Assembly: GCA_018969015.1 (NCBI GenBank)
Contig: JAGWZE010000002.1
Span: 124,001 to 188,000, forward strand
Direction: 5' to 3'
Origin: Alphaproteobacteria bacterium
GTDB taxonomy: Bacteria > Pseudomonadota > Alphaproteobacteria > Caulobacterales > Aquidulcibacteraceae
DNA: 64,000 nucleotides
A model generated the notes under the pieces. It was given only the letters and a program-made list of their open reading frames with translations, had not been told where the DNA came from and ran no database searches. Made by a program: the position numbers and the translations under genes. Numbering within the stretch: position 1 is the first letter of the stretch; each line of letters starts with the position of its first letter. Of the stretch, positions 50,231 through 59,489 are shown in pieces.

Positions 50231-50808
50231 ACTTGATCCTCTTCGGGCCGCCGGCGGCCGGGAAAGGCACCCAGGCCAAGCGGCTGGTCGAGGAGCGGGG
50301 CTATATCCAGCTCTCCACCGGGGACATGCTGCGCGCCGCCCGCGCCAGCGGGTCGCCGCTGGGGCAGAAGGTGGCGGCCATCATGGATTCCGGCTCGCTG
50401 GTCTCGGACGACATCGTCATCGCCCTGATCGACGAGGCCCTGACGACCCATGCCGGCGCGCCGGGCTTCATTTTCGACGGCTTTCCGCGGACGGTGCCGC
50501 AGGCCACCGCGCTCGATGATCTCCTGGCCCGCCGCGGCCAGGCCATCGATCTGGTGGTCCGGCTCGAGGTGGACGACGCCGCGCTGCTCGCGCGCGTCAC
50601 CAAGCGCTTCAACGAACAGGGCCGTCCGGACGACAATCCGGACACCTTCAAAGTGCGGCTCAAGGCCTACAACGACCAGACCGCACCGCTCGTCCCGTAT
50701 TACAAAGACCGGGGCAAACTGACCGCCGTCGATGGCATGGCCAGCATCGACGCGGTGTCCGCCGGGATCGCTTCGGCGATCGCCAGCAAGGCTGCTGGCC
50801 GTGCCTAA
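50227..50808 (+). CDS. adk: Adenylate kinase, short form
   Basis: 193 aa from a GTG that overlaps the secY stop. P-loop GPPAAGKGTQAK at residues 7-18, DGFPRT in the AMP-binding region, and a short lid (VTKRFNEQGRPDDNPDTFKV) without the LID insertion or zinc cysteines. Converts ATP + AMP to 2 ADP. The short lid is normal for alphaproteobacteria. Confidence 0.97.
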   Translation: MNLILFGPPAAGKGTQAKRLVEERGYIQLSTGDMLRAARASGSPLGQKVAAIMDSGSLVSDDIVIALIDEALTTHAGAPGFIFDGFPRTVPQATALDDLLARRGQAIDLVVRLEVDDAALLARVTKRFNEQGRPDDNPDTFKVRLKAYNDQTAPLVPYYKDRGKLTAVDGMASIDAVSAGIASAIASKAAGRA

Positions 50809-50946
50809 CGACCACGCGTAACGCGTGGTTGACGTTTTCGAAGCGGGCTTTATAAGGGCCAGCTTCGCGATGGTTTCGCCGCGTCTCTCGCCGGTCGGCC
50901 CCTTGGGCCCCCGCCGGGCGGCGCCGTCTTATTTGGAGCAGGTGCA

Positions 50947-51342
50947 ATGGCGCGGATCGCCGGCGTCAACATTCCGACCCAGAAGCGCGTGGTCATCGCG
51001 CTGCAATACATCCACGGCATTGGCCCTGCGATCGCGAACAAGCTCTGCGCTGACCTCGGCATCGCCGCGGAACGCCGGGTCAACCAACTGACGGACGCCG
51101 AAGTCCTTCAGATTCGCGAATACATCGACCGCGCCGGCCAGGAAGACCGCTTCTACGTGGAAGGCGATCTCCGTCGCCAGGTCGCGCAGAACATCAAGCG
51201 TCTGATGGACCTGGGCTGCTACCGCGGCCTGCGTCACCGCCGCGGCCTGCCGGTCCGCGGTCAGCGCACCCACACCAACGCCCGCACCCGGAAGGGGCCG
51301 GCGAAACCGATCGCCGGCAAGAAGCAGGCGACCCGGAAGTAA
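50947..51342 (+). CDS. rpsM: Ribosomal protein uS13
   Basis: 131 aa, slightly longer than in E. coli. [38 protein letters not shown] and the C-terminal [20 protein letters not shown] are conserved; the last residues contact P-site tRNA. GGAGCAGG precedes the ATG. First gene of the alpha part; no infA or rpmJ lies before it. Confidence 0.98.
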   Translation: MARIAGVNIPTQKRVVIALQYIHGIGPAIANKLCADLGIAAERRVNQLTDAEVLQIREYIDRAGQEDRFYVEGDLRRQVAQNIKRLMDLGCYRGLRHRRGLPVRGQRTHTNARTRKGPAKPIAGKKQATRK

Positions 51343-51357
51343 TCGAGCGAGACGACG

Positions 51358-51753
51358 ATGGCCAAGGAACAACCCCAGCAGCGCGTCCGCAAACGCGAGC
51401 GCAAGAACATCGCGTCGGGCGTCGCCCACGTGAACGCCAGCTTCAACAACACCATGATCACGATCGCCGACGCCCAGGGCAACGCGATCTCGTGGTCGAG
51501 CGCCGGCGCCATGGGCTTCAAGGGCTCGCGCAAGTCGACGCCGTATGCGGCTCAGGTCGCTGCGGAAGACGCCGGCCGCAAGGCCATGGAGCACGGCATG
51601 CGCACCATCGAGGTGAACGTGTCGGGTCCGGGCTCGGGGCGCGAATCCGCGCTGCGCGCCTTGCAGGCGGTGGGCTTCACCATCACTTCCATCAAGGACG
51701 TTACGCCGATCCCGCACAACGGCTGCCGTCCCCCTAAGCGTCGCCGCGTCTGA
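51358..51753 (+). CDS. rpsK: Ribosomal protein uS11
   Basis: 131 aa. [37 protein letters not shown] and the end [16 protein letters not shown] are conserved. 30S platform protein next to the Shine-Dalgarno helix. No rpsD lies between it and rpoA, as usual in alphaproteobacteria. Confidence 0.98.
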   Translation: MAKEQPQQRVRKRERKNIASGVAHVNASFNNTMITIADAQGNAISWSSAGAMGFKGSRKSTPYAAQVAAEDAGRKAMEHGMRTIEVNVSGPGSGRESALRALQAVGFTITSIKDVTPIPHNGCRPPKRRRV

Positions 51754-51857
51754 GTTTTTGAAAGCGGGCTGATCAGGGTTGGCCGCGCCGGTTCGCCGCG
51801 CGGTCGCCCTTTTTGGCCGTTCCAGCGTTCGGAAGCAGCGCCAACAGCGAGTTCACG

Positions 51858-52877
51858 ATGTCGATTGAAAAGAACTGGCTCGAACTGATCCGTCCGAAGA
51901 AGCCCGTGATCGAGCACGGCTTCGACAGCCGTCGCCGCGCGACGCTGATCGCCGAACCGCTCGAGCGCGGCTTCGGCATGACGCTCGGCAACGCGCTGCG
52001 CCGCGTTCTGCTGTCGTCGCTCCAGGGCGCCGCGATCACGGCCGTTCAGATCGACAACGTCGTCCACGAATTCTCCTCGATCGCCGGCGTGCGCGAGGAC
52101 GTCACGGACATCGTGCTGAACCTGAAGCAGGTCGCCATAAAGATGCGCGGCGAGGGGCCCAAGCGCCTCATGCTGAAGGCCACCGGCCCGGGCCCCGTGA
52201 AGGCCAAAGACATCCAGACCACCGGCGACATCGAGATCCTCAATCCCGAGCACGAGATCTGCACGCTCGACGACGGCGCGACGATCCGCATGGAGCTCAC
52301 GGTCAACACCGGCAAGGGCTATGTCCCGGCCGAGCGGAACCGTCCCGACGATGCGCCGATCGGCCTGATCGCGATCGACTCGATCTACTCGCCGGTCCGC
52401 CGCGTCGCTTATCGCATCGAGAACACCCGCGAGGGCCAGGTTCTCGACTACGACAAGCTGATCCTCGAAGTCGAAACCAACGGCGCCCTGCGCCCGGAAG
52501 ACGCCGTCGCCTACGCCGCGCGCATCCTCCAGGACCAGCTGCAGGTCTTCATCACCTTCGAAGAGCCGAAGGCGAAGAAGGACATCGCCGACAAGCCGGA
52601 TCTGCCGTTCAACCCGGCCCTGCTGAAGAAGGTCGACGAGCTCGAGCTCTCCGTCCGTTCGGCGAACTGCCTGAAGAACGACAACATCGTCTATATCGGC
52701 GACCTCATCCAGAAGTCCGAGGCGGAAATGCTCCGCACCCCGAACTTCGGCCGCAAGTCGCTCAACGAGATCAAGGAAGTGCTTTCGGGCATGGGTCTCC
52801 ATCTCGGCATGGCCGTCGAGAACTGGCCGCCGGAAAACATTGAAGACCTCGCCAAGAAGTACGAAGACCAAATCTGA
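51858..52877 (+). CDS. rpoA: RNA polymerase alpha subunit
   Basis: 339 aa from the ATG at 51858 ([20 protein letters not shown]). The N-terminal dimerisation domain contains [20 protein letters not shown]. The C-terminal domain, which contacts UP elements and activators, includes [20 protein letters not shown] and [21 protein letters not shown] 104-base gap after rpsK. In frame, 15 upstream codons are open but not conserved. Confidence 0.98.
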   Translation: MSIEKNWLELIRPKKPVIEHGFDSRRRATLIAEPLERGFGMTLGNALRRVLLSSLQGAAITAVQIDNVVHEFSSIAGVREDVTDIVLNLKQVAIKMRGEGPKRLMLKATGPGPVKAKDIQTTGDIEILNPEHEICTLDDGATIRMELTVNTGKGYVPAERNRPDDAPIGLIAIDSIYSPVRRVAYRIENTREGQVLDYDKLILEVETNGALRPEDAVAYAARILQDQLQVFITFEEPKAKKDIADKPDLPFNPALLKKVDELELSVRSANCLKNDNIVYIGDLIQKSEAEMLRTPNFGRKSLNEIKEVLSGMGLHLGMAVENWPPENIEDLAKKYEDQI

Positions 52878-52937
52878 CCAGGACGGGCCGCTCCGCGAGG
52901 AGCCGCCCCATCGCGGCAAGACCGAGGGGATTGAACC

Positions 52938-53348
52938 ATGCGTCACGGCGTCGCCCAGAAGAAGCTCAACCGTACCGCCAGCCACCGCACCGCGATGCTG
53001 GCGAACATGGCGGCTTCGCTCATCAAGCACGAGCAGATCGTCACCACGCTGCCGAAGGCGAAGGCGCTCCGCCCCGTCGTCGAAAAGCTCGTGACGCTGG
53101 CCAAGCGCGGCGATCTGCATGCGCGCCGCCTCGTCGTCTCGCGCCTGCGTGACGAAACCCAGGCCAAGAAGCTCTTCGATACGCTCGGCCCGCGCTACAA
53201 GGCCCGCGCCGGCGGCTACACCCGCATCCTCAAGGCCGGCTTCCGCTATGGCGACAATGCGCCGGTCGCGGTCATCGAGTTCGTCGATCGCGACGTCAAC
53301 GCCAAGGGCCAGGACAGCGGCCCGGTGCAGGCGAAGTCGGAAGACTGA
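52938..53348 (+). CDS. rplQ: Ribosomal protein bL17
   Basis: 136 aa. [40 protein letters not shown] and [18 protein letters not shown] are conserved. The C-terminal tail is slightly extended. Last gene of the alpha operon; a strong terminator follows. Confidence 0.98.
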   Translation: MRHGVAQKKLNRTASHRTAMLANMAASLIKHEQIVTTLPKAKALRPVVEKLVTLAKRGDLHARRLVVSRLRDETQAKKLFDTLGPRYKARAGGYTRILKAGFRYGDNAPVAVIEFVDRDVNAKGQDSGPVQAKSED

Positions 53349-53377
53349 GGCTTAGCCCATCACTGAAGTTCGAAAGC

Positions 53378-53409
53378 CCGGACGGCCCCGCCGTCCGGGT
53401 TTTTCGTTT
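53378..53409 (+). terminator. Rho-independent terminator after rplQ
   Basis: The 10-bp stem CCCGGACGGC/GCCGTCCGGG (53378-53387 with 53391-53400) has a CCC loop and is followed by TTTTCGTTT. It ends the S10-spc-alpha transcription unit. Confidence 0.9.
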
Positions 53410-53440
53410 CGGGCCAAGGCACGACCGCGCCGAGCCAAAA

Positions 53441-53571
53441 TTCCCCTCCCCAGCGGGAAGGGTCAGGAGTGGGGAGAGCGGGCGCCGCCGCCTCCGATCG
53501 TGGAAACCTTGATCCGATCGATTTGCGCTCAAGTCTCCCCCTCCCAACCCTCCCCCGCTGGGGGAGGGCTT
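53441..53571. repeat. Head-to-head pair of palindromic intergenic repeats (REP-like)
   Basis: The unit at about 53441-53476 (CCCCTCCCCAGCGGGAAGGG, then AGGAGTGGGGAG) is nearly the reverse complement of the unit at 53534-53571 (CTCCCCCTCCCAACCCTCCC, then CCGCTGGGGGAGGG). The second contains a perfect 9-bp stem CCCTCCCCC/GGGGGAGGG (53548-53568). Similar GGGGGAGGG elements are scattered in intergenic DNA of related genomes as I recall; here only this pair was noticed. Confidence 0.6.
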
Positions 53572-53678
53572 TTGGCGGCCGCCGCCTGTTTCAAGCCGCC
53601 CGCGCCGCTCTGCCAAAGCTCATTGCTCCCTGCCCATATATTTGCGATAAACAGTAAATATTGCAGATGGAGGAAAAC

Positions 53679-54134
53679 ATGGCGCTTCCAGCCCGCACCG
53701 TCTTCACCCCGGCGCTTTGTTACAAGGACCCCGACGCCGCGCTGGCGTTCCTCGAAAAGGCGTTCGGCTTCGAGCCGGCGATGATCATCCGCGACGGCGA
53801 GGGGCGTCTCGCCCATTCCGAGATGCGTCTCGGCGACGGTCTCGTGATGATCGGCTCGGAATGGGACGAGCGCACCCGCAGCCCGGCCTCGCTCGACGGG
53901 AGGACCACCCAGACCGTCCACGTCCATCTCGCCGCCGACATCGATGGTCACTGCGCGCGCGCGCGCGCCGCGGGGGCCACGATCCTCATGGAGCCGGAAA
54001 CCCAGTTCTACGGCGACCGCACCTACCGCGCCGCCGACCCCGAAGGCCATATCTGGACGTTCGGCCAAACCATCGAGACACTGACGCCCGAGGAATGGGA
54101 CGCGCGCAGCGGCCTCAAGACGGAGATGCGATGA
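53679..54134 (+). CDS. VOC-superfamily (glyoxalase-like) protein
   Basis: 151 aa from the ATG at 53679, with GGAGG upstream. Two beta-alpha-beta-beta-beta units are visible: TPALCYKDPDAALAFLEKAF GFE in the first and HLAADIDGHCARARAAGATI in the second, ending DPEGHIWTFGQ. This matches the PhnB-like branch of the VOC family. Substrate unknown; bleomycin-resistance-like and glyoxalase-like activities exist in the family. The stop overlaps the ArsR gene by 4 bases (ATGA). Confidence 0.82.
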   Translation: MALPARTVFTPALCYKDPDAALAFLEKAFGFEPAMIIRDGEGRLAHSEMRLGDGLVMIGSEWDERTRSPASLDGRTTQTVHVHLAADIDGHCARARAAGATILMEPETQFYGDRTYRAADPEGHIWTFGQTIETLTPEEWDARSGLKTEMR

Positions 54135-54475
54135 CCGCGCCCGCGCCGGCGTCCGTCGATCGAACGCTCGCCGCGCTCGCCGATCCGGTTCGCCGCCGGG
54201 TCGTCGACGCGCTGCGGGAGCGGCCGCACGCCGCCGGCGAACTTGCTGCGCGTCTCGGCGTGCCGGCGCCGGCGATGAGCCGGCATCTGCGCGCGCTGCG
54301 CGAAAGCGGCCTCGTGGACGATTCCCATCCCGCCTTCGATGCGCGCGTGCGCATCTACACGCTGCGGCGCGAACCGATCGCAGCGCTGCGCGACTGGCTC
54401 GACGCGGCCGAAGGGCTGTGGACGGAGCAACTCGCCGCGTTCAAGGCGCACGTGGAGCAGCGCGATGACGGCTGA
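54131..54475 (+). CDS. ArsR-family transcriptional regulator
   Basis: 114 aa winged-helix protein: LAALADPVRRRVVDALRERP in the first helices, AGELAARLGVPAPAMSRHLR as the helix-turn-helix, and a wing with DARVRIYTL. It lacks cysteine metal sites, so it is of the non-metal branch often paired with SRPBCC proteins. Overlaps both neighbours, so the three genes VOC-ArsR-SRPBCC are one coupled unit that it probably regulates. Confidence 0.85.
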   Translation: MTAPAPASVDRTLAALADPVRRRVVDALRERPHAAGELAARLGVPAPAMSRHLRALRESGLVDDSHPAFDARVRIYTLRREPIAALRDWLDAAEGLWTEQLAAFKAHVEQRDDG

Positions 54476-54944
54476 CGCCGACGCCGTCATCGTCGCGCTG
54501 CGCGTCGCCGCCGCGCCCGAGCGCACGTTCGCCGCATTCACCGACGAGGTCGGCGTCTGGTGGCGGCCGAATCCGCTGTTCCTCGCCACGCCGCGCTCGC
54601 CCGGCAAGGTTGCGTTCGAGCCGGGCCCGGACGGTCGCTTCGTCGAGATCCTCGCCGATGGCAAGGTGTTCGAAATCGGCCGCATCCGCGTGTGGGATCC
54701 TCCGCATCGGCTCGTGTTCGGGTGGCGTTTCGCAACCTTCGCGCCCGACATGGACGGCGAGGTGGAAGTCACGTTCACCCCCGTCGGCGCCGAGACGCGC
54801 GTCACCGTAGCGCACCGCGGCTGGCTTAAAGTTCCGCAATCCCACGTGGCGCGTCACGGCTTCCCGGACGCCTTGTTCCAGCGGCGATTTGGCGAGTGGC
54901 TGCAGACGCTGCTCGGCGCGCTCGCCGCCATGCTTCGGCCTTGA
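54465..54944 (+). CDS. SRPBCC (AHSA1-like) domain protein
   Basis: 159 aa from the ATG at 54465, overlapping the ArsR gene by 11 bases. AAAPERTFAAFTDEVGVWWR, FEPGPDGRFVEILADGKVFE and VFGWRFATFAPDMDGEVEVT follow the START/Bet v1-type fold of Activator of Hsp90 ATPase homologue 1-like proteins. These have a hydrophobic ligand cavity; the ligand is unknown. Confidence 0.83.
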   Translation: MTADADAVIVALRVAAAPERTFAAFTDEVGVWWRPNPLFLATPRSPGKVAFEPGPDGRFVEILADGKVFEIGRIRVWDPPHRLVFGWRFATFAPDMDGEVEVTFTPVGAETRVTVAHRGWLKVPQSHVARHGFPDALFQRRFGEWLQTLLGALAAMLRP

Positions 54945-54990
54945 TCGCCGCCTTAATCGGGCCCCGTCTTTTCCGCGAGAAGGAGGCTCC

Positions 54991-56460
54991 ATGCGCCCGT
55001 TCGCGTCTGCTTGTCTGTTTGCCGTCGCCCTGATCGCCTGCAGCGCGCCTCCGACCCAGGGCGGCGCCTCGCCCCCGGATGGCGCCGGCCGGGCGCCGGC
55101 GCCGGCCGACGCCGGCCTGATGCTCGCGCAGGCGGGCCCGGACGATCGCCGCGTGCCCACCAGCCGCGAGGACATGCGCCTGTCGCTCGCGCCGATCGCG
55201 GCGAAGGCCTCGCCCGCCGTCGTCAACGTCTATGCCGCGCGCGTCACGCGCACGATCGTCGCCGATCCGTCCTTCGGGCCGTTCGCGCAATTCTTCGGCG
55301 TGCCGCGCGACCAGATCCAGCGCTCGCTCGGCTCCGGCGTGATCGTGCGGCCCGACGGCGTGATCGTCACCAACAACCACGTCGTCGACGGCGCGCAGCA
55401 GTTGAAAGTCGTGCTGTCCGATCGCCGCGAGTTCGACGCCAGGCTGATCTCCGCCGATCCGCGCACCGATCTCGCCGTGCTGCGCATCGACACCAAAGGC
55501 CAACGCCTCCCGGCGCTCGCCTTCGCCGACACGCGCCGCGCCCAGGTGGGCGATCTCGTGCTCGCCATCGGCAACCCGTTCGGCCTGCAGCAGACCGTGA
55601 CGAGCGGCATCATCTCCGCGCTCGCGCGCACGGACGTGGGCATCAACGATTTTTCGTTCTTCATCCAGACGGACGCCGCCATCAACAAGGGCAACAGCGG
55701 CGGCGCGCTCGTCGACGCCAATGGCGATCTCGTCGGCGTGAACACGGCGATCTACTCCGAGTCCGGCGGATCCGTCGGCATCGGCTTCGCCATCCCGTCG
55801 GAGATGGTGCGCCGCGTCGTGGAGTCCGCCGTGACGAGCGGAACGATCGTGCGCCCCTGGCTCGGCGTGCGCGGCCAGCCGGTGACGAACGACGTCGCCC
55901 GCTCGCTCGGCTTCGACCGACCGCGCGGCGTGCTCGTCACGGAAGTCTATCCCAACGGCCCCGCCGCGCGCGCCGGCGTGCGCGCCGGCGACGTCATCCT
56001 CGCCGTCAATGGCGCGGAGGTGAACGACGAGCAGGGCGTGCGCTTCCAGGCCGCCACGCAACGTCCGGGGACGGACATTCCCGTGGCGATCATCCGCGGC
56101 CGCGATCGCCAGACGCTGACCGCGCGCGCCGAGGCGCCGCCGAAATTGCCCGCGCCCGATCCGCGCGACATCTCCGGCCGCAACCCGCTGGCGGGCACGC
56201 GCGTCGTGACGCTCTCGCCGGGCGCCGCGGAAGAGGCGGGCCTCGATCCGTTCGCGACCGGCGTCTATGTCCAGGCGATGGATGGCGGCGGCCCCGCGGC
56301 CCAGCTCGGGCTGCGCCCGGGCGACATCGTGCGCGAGGTCAATGGCCAGCCGGTGCGCACTACGGCCGATCTCGATCGTCTCCTGAAGGCGGGGCAAGGC
56401 GGGTGGCGCATCATCGTCGAACGCAACGGCGAGCGCGCGGAGTTGAACATCCGCCTTTGA
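54991..56460 (+). CDS. degP: Do-type serine endoprotease (HtrA/DegP family), possible lipoprotein
   Basis: 489 aa. AAGGAGG gives a strong start. The signal sequence ends L-I-A-C with cysteine at residue 17, a good lipobox, so the protease may be membrane-anchored. The catalytic triad is H130 (TNNHV), D160 (RTDLAVL) and S236 (GNSGGAL). Two PDZ domains follow (about 285-380 and 395-485). It degrades misfolded envelope proteins and may respond to envelope stress. Single-gene unit between the SRPBCC gene and rarA. Confidence 0.92.
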   Translation: MRPFASACLFAVALIACSAPPTQGGASPPDGAGRAPAPADAGLMLAQAGPDDRRVPTSREDMRLSLAPIAAKASPAVVNVYAARVTRTIVADPSFGPFAQFFGVPRDQIQRSLGSGVIVRPDGVIVTNNHVVDGAQQLKVVLSDRREFDARLISADPRTDLAVLRIDTKGQRLPALAFADTRRAQVGDLVLAIGNPFGLQQTVTSGIISALARTDVGINDFSFFIQTDAAINKGNSGGALVDANGDLVGVNTAIYSESGGSVGIGFAIPSEMVRRVVESAVTSGTIVRPWLGVRGQPVTNDVARSLGFDRPRGVLVTEVYPNGPAARAGVRAGDVILAVNGAEVNDEQGVRFQAATQRPGTDIPVAIIRGRDRQTLTARAEAPPKLPAPDPRDISGRNPLAGTRVVTLSPGAAEEAGLDPFATGVYVQAMDGGGPAAQLGLRPGDIVREVNGQPVRTTADLDRLLKAGQGGWRIIVERNGERAELNIRL

Positions 56461-56503
56461 GCCCCGCGCAGACGCGCCGGGCGAAACGGCCTATGATCGG
56501 CCC

Positions 56504-57841
56504 ATGAGCGATTTGTTCTCCGCCGCCGGCCTGGATCGTGACGCGCCGCGTCCGCTCGCCGACCGGTTGCGTCCCACGCGCCTCGAGGAGGTCGTCGGCC
56601 AGGACCACCTGCTCGCCGCCGACATGCCGATCGGGCGCATGCTGGCGCAGAAGCGGCTCGCCTCGATGATCCTGTGGGGCCCGCCCGGCGTCGGCAAGAC
56701 GACGATCGCGCGCCTGCTCGCCGCCGAAGCGGGGCTCGAGTTCCAGCAGATCTCCGCCGTGTTCTCCGGCGTCGCCGACCTCAAAAAGGCGTTCGAAGCC
56801 GCCCGCGCACGGCGCGCCGCCGGCAAAGGCACGCTGCTCTTCGTCGACGAAATCCACCGCTTCAACCGCGCCCAGCAGGACGGTTTCCTGCCGTATGTCG
56901 AGGAGGGCGTCGTCACCCTCGTCGGCGCCACCACCGAGAATCCGAGTTTCGAGATCAACGCCGCGCTTCTGTCGCGCGCGCAGGTGTTCGTTCTGAAGCG
57001 CCTGGATGAGGCCGCGCTCGGCCTGCTGCTCGCCCGCGCGGAAACGCTACTCGGCCGCGCCTTGCCGGTGACGGACGACGGCCGCGCCGCCCTCATGGGC
57101 TTCGCCGACGGCGACGGCCGCCATCTGCTCGCACTCGCCGAGGAAGTGTTCTCGCTCAAGCCCGCCGAACCGCTCGACGCCAAGGGCATCGCGCGCACCC
57201 TGCAGCGCCGCGCGCCCGCCTACGACAAGGACCGCGAGGAGCACTACAACCTCATCTCCGCGCTCCACAAATCGATCCGCGGCTCCGATCCCGACGCCGC
57301 GCTCTACTGGCTCGCGCGCATGCTCGGCGGCGGCGAGGACCCGCTGTTCATCGCGCGCCGCCTCGTGCGCGCCGCGAGTGAAGACATCGGCCTCGCCGAT
57401 CCCACCGCGCTGCTGATCGCCAACGCCGCAAAAGACGCCGTGCATTTCCTCGGCCAGCCCGAAGCCGAACTCCATCTGGCGCACGCCACGCTGCATCTCG
57501 CCTGCGCGCCGAAATCCAACGCCGCCTACGTCGCGTGGAAAGCCGCACAGGCCGCGGCCCGCGACACCGGCGCGCTCGGCCCGCCGATGCACATCCGCAA
57601 TGCGCCGACGCGTCTGATGCAGGAGCTCGGCTACGGCGCCGGCTACGCCTACGACCACGACGCCCCGGACGGCTTTTCGGGCCAATCCTATTTCCCCGAC
57701 GAGATGGAGCGCCGCGTCTTCTACCGTCCGCTCGAGCGTGGGGCGGAGGCGCGCATCCGCGAGCGCGTGCAGCACTGGGCGCGCCTGCGCGCCGAGCGCA
57801 AACGCGCCGGCCGCAGCGGCGATCAGGGCGACGAGCGGTGA
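56504..57841 (+). CDS. rarA: Replication-associated recombination protein RarA (MgsA)
   Basis: 445 aa AAA+ ATPase of the clamp-loader type. ADRLRPTRLEEVVGQDHLLA at the start, Walker A GPPGVGKTTIAR near 59-70, Walker B LLFVDEIHRFNRAQQDG near 110-126 and the sensor region GATTENPSFEINAALLSRAQ. The C-terminal tetramerisation region has DPDAALYWLARMLGGGEDP. It acts at stalled replication forks. Its stop overlaps the GTG of the next gene. Confidence 0.95.
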   Translation: MSDLFSAAGLDRDAPRPLADRLRPTRLEEVVGQDHLLAADMPIGRMLAQKRLASMILWGPPGVGKTTIARLLAAEAGLEFQQISAVFSGVADLKKAFEAARARRAAGKGTLLFVDEIHRFNRAQQDGFLPYVEEGVVTLVGATTENPSFEINAALLSRAQVFVLKRLDEAALGLLLARAETLLGRALPVTDDGRAALMGFADGDGRHLLALAEEVFSLKPAEPLDAKGIARTLQRRAPAYDKDREEHYNLISALHKSIRGSDPDAALYWLARMLGGGEDPLFIARRLVRAASEDIGLADPTALLIANAAKDAVHFLGQPEAELHLAHATLHLACAPKSNAAYVAWKAAQAAARDTGALGPPMHIRNAPTRLMQELGYGAGYAYDHDAPDGFSGQSYFPDEMERRVFYRPLERGAEARIRERVQHWARLRAERKRAGRSGDQGDER

Positions 57842-58575
57842 CCGTCCGCGATTGGATCATCTACGAGGATCGCGCGGTCGTCGCGGTGGCCAAGCCGCCG
57901 GGTCTCGCCGCACAAGGCGGCGGCGGCGTGGCCGAAAGCCTCGACGTCCTGCTCGGCGAACTCTCGCGCAATCCGCGCACGACGCCGCGTCTCGCCCACC
58001 GCCTCGACCGCGAGACGAGCGGCGTCATCGTCGCTGGCCGCACGCGCACCGCGACCGCCGCGCTCTCCGCCGCCTTCGCCGAGCGTCGCGTCGAAAAGAC
58101 CTACCTCGCGCTCGTGTGCGGCGGCGCGCCTGAGCCCGCGGACGGCCGCATCGACGCACCCCTCGTGCGCACCCGCACCGGGCGCGTCGACGTCGTGCGC
58201 GTCGCGCGGCCCGGCGAGCAGGGCGCCCAGGCCGCCGCCACTGCCTACGCAACGCGCGCCGCGACGGCGCACGCCGCGCTCGTCGAAGCGGCGCCGGAAA
58301 CGGGGCGCATGCACCAGATCCGGATCCATCTCGCCGCGCTCGGGCGCCCGATCTTCGGCGACGGCAAGTATGGCGGCCTCTTCCGTATCGGCGCCGTCAC
58401 AGCGCCGCGCGTCATGTTGCATGCGCTGGCGCTCGCCGTTCCTCACCCGGACGGCGGCGTGCTGCGCCTCCACGCGCCGCCGCCCGAAGATTTCCGCGCC
58501 GCCGCCCAGGCGCTGGACCTCGCCGCAGGTCTTGGCGCTTCCTTCCCACCGCCCAGCCGGGAGCCCCCGCCATGA
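57838..58575 (+). CDS. RluA-family pseudouridine synthase without S4 domain
   Basis: 245 aa from a GTG that overlaps the rarA stop (GTGA). IIYEDRAVVAVAKPPGLAAQ at the start, the catalytic motif HRLDRETSGVIVAGRT with the active-site Asp, and GRMHQIRIHLAALGRPIFGD near the end. It lacks the S4 RNA-binding domain that the second RluA-type enzyme here has, so the two differ in targets. Its rRNA or tRNA target is unknown. The stop overlaps the following lipoprotein gene by 4 bases. Confidence 0.9.
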   Translation: MTVRDWIIYEDRAVVAVAKPPGLAAQGGGGVAESLDVLLGELSRNPRTTPRLAHRLDRETSGVIVAGRTRTATAALSAAFAERRVEKTYLALVCGGAPEPADGRIDAPLVRTRTGRVDVVRVARPGEQGAQAAATAYATRAATAHAALVEAAPETGRMHQIRIHLAALGRPIFGDGKYGGLFRIGAVTAPRVMLHALALAVPHPDGGVLRLHAPPPEDFRAAAQALDLAAGLGASFPPPSREPPP

Positions 58576-59057
58576 CCGTCCTCAGGATCGCGTTTCTCGC
58601 CTGCGTCGCTGCCGCCCTCGCGGCCTGCACGACACCCACGAGCTACGGCGCCGCCGTGAAGCCCGGCGGGCTCGGCTACACCGACACCCGCATCGAGAGC
58701 GATCGCTTCCGCGTCACCTTCCGGGGCATAGGCGCGCCGGACGTGATCGAGAACTTCGCCCTCCAGCGGGCCGCCGAGCTGACGCTTGCGCAGGGGCGCG
58801 ACTGGTTCGTCGTCGACGCGCGCGCGCTGGAGCGCACCGGCGGCGGCCGCGGCCCCACGGTGTCGATCGGCGCCGGCGGCTGGTCCGGCGGGCGCACCAG
58901 CGTCGGCCTCGGCACGTCCGTCGGCATACCGCTCGGCGGCGGCGCGGAAGAAAACCTCGCGCGCCTCGATATCCGCATCGGCGCGGGCGCAAAGCCGTCC
59001 TTGCCCGCGGCCTATGACGCGCGCGCCGTGCTCGCCAATCTTGGCCCGCGCCGGTAA
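58572..59057 (+). CDS. Lipoprotein of the CC0125/CC1285-like family
   Basis: 161 aa. Signal sequence with lipobox L-A-A-C (cysteine near residue 19), then TPTSYGAAVKPGGLGYTDTR, ESDRFRVTFRGIGAPDVIEN and FALQRAAELTLAQGRDWFVV. These match a family of small alphaproteobacterial lipoproteins of unknown function named after Caulobacter genes. Overlaps the end of the pseudouridine synthase gene by 4 bases. Confidence 0.8.
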   Translation: MTVLRIAFLACVAAALAACTTPTSYGAAVKPGGLGYTDTRIESDRFRVTFRGIGAPDVIENFALQRAAELTLAQGRDWFVVDARALERTGGGRGPTVSIGAGGWSGGRTSVGLGTSVGIPLGGGAEENLARLDIRIGAGAKPSLPAAYDARAVLANLGPRR

Positions 59058-59117
59058 CCGACACGCGGGCCCGGCGCGGCGCTTCCGTTGCGGCGCGCGG
59101 GGGGCTAAGCAGGGGCG

Positions 59118-59489
59118 ATGCAGGGAATGCTTCTCGTGGCCTTGGGCGGCGCCATCGGCGCGAGCGCACGCTATGGCGTGGGCCTCGCGGCTGCGCGCCT
59201 GTTCGGGACCGGCTTTCCCTGGGGCACGCTGACGGTGAACGTCCTTGGCGGGCTCGCGATGGGGCTGCTCGTCGGCGCGTTCGGCCATGACCGCGCCAAG
59301 GTGTTGCTCCTCGGCACAGGAGTCCTCGGCGGCTTCACCACGTTTTCGGCGTTTTCGCTGGAGACCGTGCTGATGCTCGAACGCGGCGCCTTCGGCCTCG
59401 CGGGCCTCTACGTCGCCGCGTCGGTCCTCGCCGCGATGGCAGCGCTCATGATTGGTCTTTCGCTGGGACGCGGGTGGGCGACGGCATGA
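59118..59489 (+). CDS. crcB: Fluoride channel CrcB/Fluc
   Basis: 123 aa with four transmembrane helices. GGAIGASARYGVGLAAARLF, the pore motif GTLTVNVLGGLAMGLLVGAF and GFTTFSAFSLETVLMLERG are the Fluc signatures (conserved Asn and Phe box). It forms a dual-topology dimer that exports fluoride. No fluoride riboswitch was recognised in the 60 bases upstream. Overlaps the following gene by 4 bases. Confidence 0.95.
   Translation: MQGMLLVALGGAIGASARYGVGLAAARLFGTGFPWGTLTVNVLGGLAMGLLVGAFGHDRAKVLLLGTGVLGGFTTFSAFSLETVLMLERGAFGLAGLYVAASVLAAMAALMIGLSLGRGWATA

Larger units (their letters stand above)
53349..53678. other. 330-base intergenic region: operon terminator and an inverted pair of palindromic repeats
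   Basis: Holds the rplQ terminator (53378-53409), then two oppositely oriented repeat units, about 53441-53476 and 53534-53571. The last 30 bases are AT-rich and contain the ribosome site GGAGG of the VOC gene. No gene is seen. Confidence 0.7.

Noticed and set aside
59058-59117. Fluoride riboswitch before crcB
   Set aside because: The 60-base gap shows no recognisable fluoride aptamer pattern.
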